Below are positions 53,761 through 64,000 of a stretch of DNA of 64,000 bases, one piece after another (positions within the stretch are counted from its first letter, which is position 1; each line of letters opens with the position of its first letter). The stretch lies in assembly GCF_021130785.1 (NCBI RefSeq), contig NW_025776820.1, positions 1-64,000 of the forward strand, read 5' to 3'. This DNA comes from Homalodisca vitripennis (Eukaryota > Arthropoda > Insecta > Hemiptera > Cicadellidae). The notes beneath the pieces are model-generated. The model was not told the DNA's origin. It searched no databases and saw only the letters and a program-made list of their open reading frames with translations. Position numbers and translations under genes: made by a program.

Positions 53761-56510
53761 AAAAATGTCCGGTTTTCAGACTTTTCCTGTGGGTCAGTCA
53801 TATTGCAAAAGGTACATGCATGCCAAATTTCAAGTTTCTAGCACTTCTACAACTATGTTAGAATTTGTATCTATATATCAGTCAGTGAGTCAGTTACACA
53901 TGCGGCTGTATAGTATATAGTAAAATTTAAAAAATCAATAAAATTTAAAAAATCAATACTTTAAAACGCGTTATGCGGCCAAACCGTTGAGGATAGGGCA
54001 AAATGTTACTGAACTTTTTTTGTATATCACGCAATATCATAAATCCTTTTAAAAATTTGTTTTGAGCTACCACCCACAGTTTAGCCGCTATCGAGCCCGA
54101 AAGGTAAATTTTTAGGCGAAAATTTCCAAATATTTTCACTTAATCGCGTTTTGCGGCCAAACCAATGGAGATAGAGTAAAGACTTACTGGCACATTTTTG
54201 TATATCACCTCATTTCCTAACTCCAACGCTTGTCTTATTTCGACCTCCGACCAATGGTTTCGCCGCTATCGAGCCCGAAAACAAAAGTTGCACGTAAAAA
54301 TTACAAAAAAAAATGCACATAATCACGTTTTTCGGCCAAACCACTGGAGGTAGAGGAAAAAGTTACTGGTCCTTTTCTGTAGATCGCGCAATTTGCTAAT
54401 TTTATGGGTCACTCAGATTTGAGCTAACGACCTACCGTTCGGACACTATCCAGGCTCGAAACTTTATTTTAAGCAAAAAAAATCTCTGGAATGTCAAACA
54501 TTTCCCGCGTTTTGTCGCTTAAAACCACACGAGATAGGACAAAAAGTCACTAGACCTTTTTTGTATTTCACTTCATTCCTGATTAACGGTTTTTCGTCAG
54601 ATCTAAGCTAGCTCCAACGGTTTCGCCGCTATCGGGCTTACAAGAAAGGCCTGCAAGAGTAAAAAAATGCGCGTTTTTTGATAATTTTTTTGAGGGGTTT
54701 TTAAAAGTAAAAATGTTCCGGTTTTTTCAGACTTTTCCTGTGGGTCAGTCATATTGCAAAAGGTACATGCATGCCAAAATTTCAAGTTTCTAGCACTTCT
54801 ACAACTCATGTTAGAATTTGTATCTATATATCAGTCAGTGAGTCAGTTACACATGCGGCTGTATAGTATATAGTAAAATTTAAAAAATCAATAAAAATTT
54901 AAAAAATCAATACTTTAAAACGCGTTATGCGGCCAAACCGTTGAGGATAGGGCACAAATGTTACTACTGAACTTTTTTTGTATATCACGCAATATCATAA
55001 ATCCTTTTAAAAATTTGTTTTGAGCTACCACTCACAGTTTAGCCGCTATCGAGCCCGAAAGGTAAATTTTTAGGCGAAAAATTTCCAAATATTTTCACTT
55101 AATCGCGTTTTGCGGCCAAACCAATGGAGATAGAGTAAAGACTTACTGGCACATTTTTGTATATCACCTCATTTCCTAACTCCAACGCTTGTCTTATTTC
55201 GACCTCCGACCAATGGTTTCCGCCGCTATCGAGCCCGAAAACAAAAGTTGCACGTAAAAAATTACAAAAAAATGCACATAATCACGTTTTTCGGCCAAAC
55301 CACTGGAGGTAGAGGAAAAAGAGTTTTTACTGGTCCTTTTCTGTAGATCGCGCAATTTGCTAATTTTATGGGTCACTCAGATTTGAGCTACGACCTACCG
55401 TTCGGACACTATCAGGCTCGAAACTTTATTTTAAGCAAAAAAATCTCTGGAATAGTCAAACATTCCCGCGTTTTGTCGCTTAACCACACGAGATTAGGAC
55501 AAAAAGTCACTAGACCTTTTTTGTATTTCACTTCATTCCTGATTAACGGTTTTTCGTCAGATCTAAGCTAGCTCAACGGTTTCGCCGCTATCGGGCTTAC
55601 AAGAAAGGCCTGCAAGAGTATAAAAAATGCGCGTTTTTTGATAATTTTTTTGAGGGGTTTAAAAGTAAAAATGATTTTTTCTGTTTTTTTTCTTTGTGTC
55701 CGGTTTTCAGACTTTTCCTGTGGGTCAGTCCATATTGCAAAAGGTACATGCATGCCAAATTTCAAGTTTCTAGCACTTCTACAACTATGTTTAGAATTTG
55801 TATCTATACTATCAGTCAGTGAGTCAGTTACACATGCGGCTGTATAGTATATAGTAAAATTTAAAAAATCAATAAAATTTAAAAAATCAATACTTTAAAA
55901 AAACGCGTTATGCGGCCAAACCGTTGAGGATAGGGCAAAATGTTACTGAACTTGTTTTTTTGTATATCACGCAATATCATAAATCCTTTTAAAAATTTGT
56001 TTTGAGCTACCACTCACAGTTTTAAGCCGCTATCGAGCCCGAAAGGTAAATTTTTTAGGCGAAAATTTCCAAATATTTTCACTTAATCGCGTTTTGCGGG
56101 CCAAACCAATGGAGATAGAGTAAAGACTTACTGGCACATTTTTGTATATCACCTCATTTCCTAACTCCAACGCTTGTCTTATTTCGACCTCCGACCAATG
56201 GTTTCGCCGCTATCGAGCCCGAAAACAAAAGTTGCACGTAAAAATTACAAAAAAAATGCACATAATCACGTTTTTCGGCCAAACCACTGGAGGTAGAGGA
56301 AAAAGTTACTGGTCCTTTCTGTAGATCGCGCAATTTGCTAACTTTTATGGGTCACTCAGATTTGAGCTACGACCTACCGTTCGGACACTATCAGGCTCGA
56401 AACTTTATTTTAAGCAAAAAAATCTCTGGAATGTCAAACATTCCCGCGTTTTGTCGCTTAACCACACGAGATAGGACAAAAAGTCCACTAGACCTTTTTT
56501 GTAGTTCACT
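53620..56510. repeat. ~950-bp higher-order tandem repeat, about three copies
   Basis: The anchor CTTCATTCCTGATTAACGG falls at about 53627, 54569 and 55530, and a diverged form at 56507. Each unit holds about four 179-bp monomers plus the tail with TTACACATGCGGCTG. Copies are nearly identical apart from scattered 1-8 bp insertions, many in A or T runs. Confidence 0.85.
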
Positions 56511-59119
56511 TCATTCCTGACCAAACGATTTTTCGTCAGATCGAAGCTAGCTCCAACGGTTCACCCGCTATCAGGCTTACAAGAAATGCCTGCAGGGGTA
56601 AAGAATGCGCGATTTTTGAGGAATTTTTTTGGAGGGGTTTAAAAAGTAAAAAAGTCCGGTTTTCAGACTTTTCCTCCGGGTCATATTGTGAAAGGAACCT
56701 GCGTGCCAATTTCAAGTTTCCAGCACTTCTAGAACTATGTTAGAATTTGTATCTATATATCAGTCAGTGAGTCAGTTACACATGCGGCTGTATAGTTCTA
56801 TACTCGCCTTCGGCTCGCTGGCGATATAATGGAGATATAGTAAAAGTAACTGAACCTTTTTGTAGATCATATTTATTTACTAAATCTAACCTTTGTTTTA
56901 TTTTGACCTCCGACCAATTGTTTCGCCGCTATCGACCCCAAAAACAAAGTTTTCACGTAAAAATTACATAAATTTTGCACATAATCGCGTATTGCGGTCA
57001 TACCGATGGAGATAGGGCAAAAAGTCACTAGACCATTTCTGTAGATCACGTAATTTGCTAATTTGATGGGTCAATCAGATTTGAGCTACGACCAACGGTT
57101 CGGCCGCTATCGGGCTCGAAACATTAAATTTTTATCAAAAAAAATCTCTGGAATGTCAAATGTTCGAGCGTTTTGTCGCTTAAACCATGGAAGATAGAGC
57201 AAAAAGTCACTGGACCTTTTTTGTTGTTCACTTCATTCCTGACTAAGATTTTTCGTCAGATTCGAAGCTAGCTCCAACGGTTCGCCCGCTATCGGGCTTA
57301 CAAGAAAGGCTTGCAAGGGTAAAGAATGCGCGATTTTTCGGGAATTTTTTTGAGGGTTTAAAAGTAAAAATTCCCGGTTTTCAGAATTTTCCTGTTGGTT
57401 ATACGGAATTCAGTGACGGGTAATATCTGAGAATTATACTAGGGTCTGGGTGTTTAAATAGGCCTAATTTATTGAAATTTTATTTATTAATCCAATTTTT
57501 GACTTTAATGACATTTTACTGCTTAACCGTTAGAGATACGAGAAAAAAGTGACTGGACCTTTCTCGTCGGAAATTTAATTTTGTCTTTCGATTGTGCCCT
57601 CAGATTTGATCTACGACCTATGGTTTAGTCGGTACAAACGCTTGGAATAAATGTCTGCACTGGTGGGGAAAAGAGCGATTTGGTGATTGGTAAAATTCGG
57701 ACATGAGGCCATGCCAGGAAATTCCCTGGGGGGGGTTTAATGTATTACGGGGGGGTTAACATTTCAGGAGGTTTAATGTACTCAGGAGCTTATCTGGTCA
57801 TACCAGGAAATCCCGGGGGGTTAATGTTACCGGGGGGGGTTAACACATCAGGGGGTTTAATGTACTCAGGAGGTTATCTGGTCATACCAGGAAATCCCCG
57901 GGGGGGGGTTAATGTTACCGGGGGTTATGACAACACTTGGACTTATTTTAGAGGGTGTTGTGTCTGTTGAACATAATACAAATTCACTCTGTCCCTATCT
58001 ACTATTGACGCTTAGCCAACGCTCAGCCAATTTATAATGTGGGAGTAGTATTCACTCGTTAACGTAGCAAAAGCAAGTGCGACTGAATGAATCTGAAACT
58101 TAAGACATAATTAATTACACAACTCCAAAATTTGTCAACATAAATCATTTAAAAACTCCATAATTGCACAATCTACTACAATATTTGCTATTTTGCTTTT
58201 TATAGCGTTTCGCTTAATTGAAGGACATACAACAAAAAGGTACATGACCATGACCTTTTTTGTAGTCTTCCTAAGTTTTTAGTCAAAAAAAAAAAAAAGT
58301 TTTACATTTAAGATAGAACTAACTGTTTGGCCGCTATCGACGCTAGAATTAGACAAAAGTTCTTAATACAAATTAAGAAATATTTACATTTATTAGCCGA
58401 CGACCAATGGAGATAGAGCAAAAAGGTTACTAGACCTTTTTTGTAGATCGCGTTAATTAGTGTTAAAATCAAATATTTATTTTGTGCTAAATTTAGAATT
58501 TTTGCCTGCAATAAAGCCCAGAGAAAACAAAATTTCAACGTAAAACTGAAAAAAAATCGATACTTTAAAACGCGTAACGCGGCCAAACCGTTGATGATAG
58601 GGCAAAATGTTACTGGACCATTTTTGTAGATCACGCAATTTGCTAAATCCCATTGAAAATTTGGTTTTGAGCTACGACCAACCGTTTTAGCCTGCTATCG
58701 AGGCCCGAACAGGTAAAGGTAAATGTTTAGGCGGAAAATTTCCAAAAATTGTAATGTAATCGCGTTTTGCGGCCGAACCGATGGAGTTAGAGCAAAAAGT
58801 CACTGGACCTTTTTTGTAGTTCACTTCATTCCTGACCATGAATTTTTCGTCAGATCGAAGCTAGCTCCAACGGTTTCGCCCGCTATCGGGCTTCAAAGGG
58901 CAAGGCCAAAACAGGGGTCACTTCGCGAATGTTTTTTGCAAGGCCAAAAACAGGGGTCACTTCGCGAATTTTTTCAGACTTATTGTCGGGGGGAGTGCCA
59001 AAAACAGCTTTTCAGTGTTCTCAGACGGTGTTTCCGGTGGTTTGAGGACTCAGTAGTGTGTGCAAAAATTTGGTGTTTCCAGCACTTCTAGAAGTGGGTT
59101 CGAATTTGTATACCCTATC

Positions 59120-59155
59120 AGTCAGTCAGTCAGTCAGTCAGTCAGTCAGTCAGTT
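59120..59155 (+). repeat. (CAGT)n microsatellite
   Basis: About eight CAGT units directly before TTACATATGCGGCTG. Shorter runs stand at the same place in the other superunits. Confidence 0.9.
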
Positions 59156-62100
59156 ACATATGCGGCTGTATATAATATAGGACTCGCCTTCGGCTCGCTG
59201 GGGGGCTACGCCCCCAGGCCCCAAAGTAAACGCTTGCAAATTCGGGGATAAGCGGAATTCGGTGACTGGTTAAGTCCGGACATTAAGTAAATGACAAGGG
59301 ATTTAAAAATTGACCTTTTTCATAGATTTTTTTCCGGATTCGTAAAAACTTTTGACTTTGAGGGCATTTTGCGGTTAAAAACCGTTAGAGATACGACAAA
59401 AAGTGACTGGACCTTTCTTGTTGGAAAATTTTATTTTGTCTTTCGATTGTGCCCTCAGATCTGATCTACGACCTATGGTTTAGCCAGAAATGAGCTCGGG
59501 AGAAAAGTCTGCACGGGTCAGCTATCTTGAATTGTTTAGTATAAACATAATAATAAAACCGACCTCAAGGCAGTATTTTAAGTCGAACAGGGGGTTTAAT
59601 ATCACCAGGAGACTATCTAGTCAAGGCCAGAAAATTCCCTGGGTGGGTGATTAATGTTAAGGAGGTTAAGACAAGGAGGGGGTTTAATTTCGTCAGGATA
59701 TTGTCTGGTCATATGAACAAATTCCCAGGGGGGGGTTAACGTTACCCGGGGGATAAGTCTCCAGGGGGTTATCTGGTCATACCAGGATCTTCCCGGGGGG
59801 GGGGGGGGTTAAGAGATTTGGTGACTGGTAAAATTCGGACATGAGGTCATGGCAGGAAATTCCCTGGGGGGTTTAATGTTACCAGGTGGGGTTTAACACA
59901 TCAGGGGGTTGAATGTACAGGAGGTTATCAGGTCATACCAGGAAATCCCCGGGGGGGGGGGTTAATATTACCGGGGGTTAATGACACACTTGGGCCTTTT
60001 TTTTAGAGGGTATTGTGTCTGTGAACATAATAAATATTCCTCTGTCCCTATCTACTATTGACGCTTAGCTAAACGCTCAGCCAACTCCGAAGTCACTGAA
60101 CCTTTTCTGTAGATCACGTGATTTCCTAAATCCCGTTTTAAAATTTTGTTTTGAGTTACGACCAACCGTTTTAGCCGCTATCAAGCCCGGAATGTAAATT
60201 TTTAGGCGAAAATGTCCAATATTTTCACTTAATCGCGTTTTGCGGTCAAACTAAGGGAATATAGTAAAAAGTCACTGGACCTTTTTTTGTAGGTCATCTT
60301 ATTTCCTAAATAAAACGTTAGTCTTATATTTGGACCTCCGACCAATGGTTTCGCCGCTATCGACCCCAAAAACAAAAGTTTCGCGTAAAAGTTACAACAA
60401 AATTGTACATAATCACGTTTTTTTCGGCTAAACCAATCGAGATAGGGCAAAAGATTACTGGACCTTTTCTGTAGATCGCGCAATTTGCTTAATTTGATGG
60501 GTCAATCAATTTGAGCTACGACCAACGGTTCGGCCGCTATCGGGCTTGAAACATTATTTTTATCGAAAAAATCTCTGGAATTTCAAATGTTCGAGCGTTT
60601 TGTCGCTTAACCATGGAAGATAGAGCAAAAAGTCATTAGACCTTTTTTTGTAGTTCACTTCATTCCTGACCATGAATTTTCCGTCAGATCCGAGCTAGCT
60701 CCAACGGTTCGCCCGCTATCGGGCTTACAAAAAATGCCCTGCAGGGGTGAGGAATGCGCGATTTTTTGGGAATTTTTTTGAGGGGGTTGAAAATGAAAAA
60801 TTCTCACTTTTCGGGATTTTCCCCTGGTGGTTACACGTGGAAAGCTATCTGTGTACCAAAATTTCAAGTCTCTAATCTCATCTGGAAGTAGGTTAGAATT
60901 AGTATACGTGAGTCAGTCAGTCAGTCAGTTACACATGCGGTTCGGCTCGCTGGGGGCTACGCCCCCAGGCCCCCATTTGGGTGTTGGCTAAATTCGGGGA
61001 TAAGAGGGATTTGGTGATTGGTAAAATTCGGACATGACGTCCATGCAGGAAATTCCCAAGGGGGGTTAACGTTACCGGGGGATAAGACACCAGGGGGTTA
61101 TCTGGTCTTACTCTGGAACTTTCCCAGGGGGGTTAAGAGATTTGGTTATTTGGTAAAATTCGGACATGAGGTATTGATTTTGTGATAGGTAAAAATTCGG
61201 ACATGATGTCATGCCAGGATATTCCCAGGGGGGGGGTTTAATGTTGCGTGGGGATAAGACGTCATGAGGTTATCTGGTCATACCAGGAACTTCCCAGGGG
61301 GGGGGTTAAGAGATTTGGTGATTAATACAAATTCGGACATGAGGTCATGCCAGGAACTTTCCAGGGGGTGGGTTAATTTACCGGGGGGGTAACACATCAG
61401 GGGGTTCATTTTACTCAGGAGGTTATCTGGTCATACCAGGAAATCCCCGGGGGGGTAACGGGGGTTAATGACACACTTGGACCCATTTTAAGAGTGTTGT
61501 GTCTGTGAACACAATAAAAATTTAGTCTGTCCCTATCTACTATTGACGCTTAGCTAACGGCTCAGCCAATTTGTATAATGGGGTTTTATTCACTCGTGAA
61601 CCTAGCAAAGCATAGTGTAATCTGCATCTGGAACGAATTTACTAAATATTAGTTACATATAAATTTAAAAACTCAAAAAATTGCCAATTTCACGACAAAT
61701 ATTGTGCTATTTATAGCATTTTTCGGGCTTATTAAAAGACATACAACAAAAATGTTACATAACCTTTTTTGAAGATCCCATTAATTGTTAGTCATAGAAG
61801 TTTTTACATTTAAGCTATAAACCAACTGTTTGGCTGCTATGGACTCTATAAACAAAGTTATTAAAAAGAAATTACGAAATATTTACATTTTATTAGCTGA
61901 ACCAATCGAGATAGAGCAAAATGTCACTAGACCTTTTATGTAGATCGTGTAAATTAGAATTAAAATCAAATTTTTATTCTGTGCTACAATTAGGAGTTTG
62001 GCGGCAATAAAACCCAGAAAGAAACAAAATCTCACGTAAAACTTTAGAAAATCAATACTTTAAAACGCGTTATGCGGCCAAACCATTGAGGATAGAGCAA

Positions 62101-64000
62101 AAAAGTTACATGACCTTTTTTGTAGATCTTGCCCATTTACTAAATCCCATTGAAAATTTGTTTTGAGCTACGACCAACCGTTTAGCCGCTATCGAGCCCG
62201 AAAGGTAAATTTTTGGGCGAAAATTTCACAATATTTTAATCTAAATCGCGTTTTGCGGCCAAACCGATGGAGATATAGTTAAAAGTCAGTAGACCTTTTT
62301 TGTAGTTTCACTTCATTCCTGACCATGAATTTTTCGTCAGATCGAAGCTAGCTCCAACGGTTCACCCGTTATTGGGCTTCAAAGGAAAGCCTGCTAGGGC
62401 AAAACAGGGGTCCGTTCGGGAATTTTTTTGAGGGGTTCAAAAGTAAAAAATTCCGGTTTTCAGACTTTTCCCGGAGGTTTGAAGATAGGTGCGACGTGCG
62501 TGCAAAATTTCACGTTTCCAGCACTTCTGGAACTATGTTAGAATTAGTATGATTTTATGTCAGTGAGTGAGTGAGTTACACATGCGGCTGTATATATATA
62601 GGACATGCGGCTGTATATATAATAGGACTCGCCTTCGGCTCGCTGGGGGCTACGCCCCCAGGCCCCCAAAGTAAACGCTTGCAAATTCGGGGATAAGCGG
62701 AATTCGGTGACTGGTTAAGTCCGGACATTAAGTAAATGACAAGGGATTTAAAAATTGACCTTTTTCATAGATTTTTTCCGGATTCGTAAAAACTTATTTG
62801 ACTTTGAGGGCATTTTTGCGGCTAAACCGTTAGAGATACGACAAAAAGTGACCGGACCTTTCTTGTCGGAAATTTAATTTTGTGTTTCGATTATGCCATC
62901 AGATTTGAGCTACGAGCTCTGGTTTAGGAAGTACAGAGTGTGGGTAGTAAAAGTCTGCACCTGTCAACTATTGTAAATTGTTAAGTGGGAAATATAGTAA
63001 AACACCTACCTAAGTCAACATTTTTTAAGTTGCTTAGGGGGTTTTATTTGCTCAGGAGTGTATATAGTCATGCCAGGAAATTCCCAGGGGGGAAGTTAAT
63101 CTTAATCTTACCGAGGTTAAGCCATCAGGGGGTTTAATTTACTCAGGAGGTTATCTAGTCATAACAGGAAATTCCCCGGGGTGGTTAAAGGATTTGGTGA
63201 TTGGTAGATCTGATGTACGCTAGCAAAAAATCGGGGATGAGAGGGATTTGGTGATTGGTAAAATTCGGACATGAGGTCATGCCGAGAAAATTCCCCTGGG
63301 GGGGTTTAATGTTATCGGGGGTTAAGACATCAGGGGGTTTATTTTACTCAGGAGGTTATCTGGTCTTACCAGTAAATTCCCGGGGGGGGGGTTAATGTTA
63401 CCGGGGGTAAATGACACACTGGGGGTCTATTTTTGAGGGTGTTGTGTCTGTGAACAAAACAAAACTTCACTCTGTCCATATCTACTACTGACGCTTAGCT
63501 AACGCTCAGCTAATTTCTAATGTGGGGTTGTATTCACTCGTTAACCTAGCAAAGCAAGTGCAGGTCTGAATCTGGAATGAATTACACAAATATTTATCGC
63601 ACATAAATTTAAAAACTCAAAAAATTTGCCAATCCCACGACAAATATTTTACCATTTATAGAGTTTTCCAGGCTTATTAAAGGATGTAAAACTAGGGGTG
63701 TTTGCCTAATTAAGGGATAAGAGTGGTTTATTGATAGGTTAAAATTCGGACATGAGGTCATATACAAGGAATTTCCCAGGGGGGGAGGGGGTTAACGTTA
63801 CCAAGGGTTAAGACCATCAGGGGGTTATCTGGTCATCCTGGGAACTTCCCAAAGGGGGGTTAAGAGATTTGGTGATTGGTAAAATTCTGTCTAGTTATTG
63901 AACATTTAGGATTTAAGTTATGACCAATGGTTCGGCTGCTACTTGCCATCCAGAAACAAAATGTTTCATTCTTATAAATAATAAAAACATTTCCTTTTAA

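Larger units (their letters stand above)
49804..64000. repeat. Complex satellite with superunits
   Basis: No genes. A GC-rich boundary motif (CTCGCCTTCGGCTCGCTGGG followed by the palindrome GGGGGCTACGCCCCC) occurs at 49804, 56803 (partial), 59183, 60941 and 62628, giving superunits of about 7.0, 2.4, 1.8 and 1.7 kb plus a partial last one. Each unit continues with a G-run block (ACCGGGGGGGTTAA, CATACCAGGAA), a segment with GACGCTTAGCTAACGCTCAG, ~179-bp monomers, and ends in CAGT repeats plus TTACACATGCGGCTGTATA. The array continues past the window end. Confidence 0.85.

Noticed and set aside
53480..60540. tRNA B-box-like GGTTCGGCCGC in satellite monomers
   Set aside because: No A box, no cloverleaf, and the match to GGTTCGANTCC is poor.
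49804..64000. Open frames of 60-120 codons in the satellite
   Set aside because: They arise from repeated sequence, recur in several frames and strands, and contain no family motif.

Overview
The window is AT-rich eukaryotic DNA, most likely from an arthropod and probably an insect. Support for this is a transposon gene with short (74-110 bp) GT-AG introns, a Maverick/Polinton element, a Ty3/Gypsy retrotransposon and long complex satellites. No host protein-coding gene can be called with confidence.

The left third holds a complete Maverick/Polinton (adintovirus-like) element at 3169-23822 (20,654 bp). It has terminal inverted repeats of about 640 bp, AG...CT ends and a 6-bp ATTATA target-site duplication. 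Almost all of its genes lie on the minus strand. Reading from right to left they are: protein-primed DNA polymerase B (two frameshifts), a BC-box/Cul2-box zinc protein, a chromodomain integrase, the packaging ATPase, a glycosyltransferase-like protein, a conserved Polinton protein, a coiled-coil protein and a repeat fibre that share an N-terminal motif, a small protein, a phospholipase A2 protein, an adenain-like protease, a minor capsid protein (frameshifted), the double-jelly-roll major capsid protein, four less familiar proteins, and a spliced multi-exon RING-finger gene. Replication, integration, packaging, capsid and membrane-penetration genes together make this a virus-like transposon. 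Two accessory genes point to ubiquitin ligases. Both sit upstream of a copy of a covarying, structured ~120-nt element and downstream of a repeat containing GGAGTTTAGGCC.

The middle (26125-36472) is a Ty3/Gypsy LTR retrotransposon with 2.3-kb LTRs, an ACCT target duplication, a tRNA-Lys-type primer site, and gag, protease, RT-RNase H and integrase spread over six reading frames. The LTRs differ almost only by small indels, so the insertion is young. It split one copy of a ~190-bp conserved block. That block recurs six more times between 40.4 and 46.7 kb in diverged and recent local duplications, and could be a terminal coding exon or a structured RNA.

A 751-bp non-autonomous DNA transposon with perfect 28-bp inverted repeats and an 8-bp target duplication lies at 38360-39110.

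The right quarter (about 49.8 kb to the end) is a complex satellite. Diverged ~179-bp monomers are combined with a G-run block and a GC-rich palindromic boundary motif into superunits of about 1.7-7 kb. Inside it is a younger ~950-bp tandem repeat. Many copy differences, here and in the transposon genes, are one- or two-base indels, so some frameshifts may be sequence errors.
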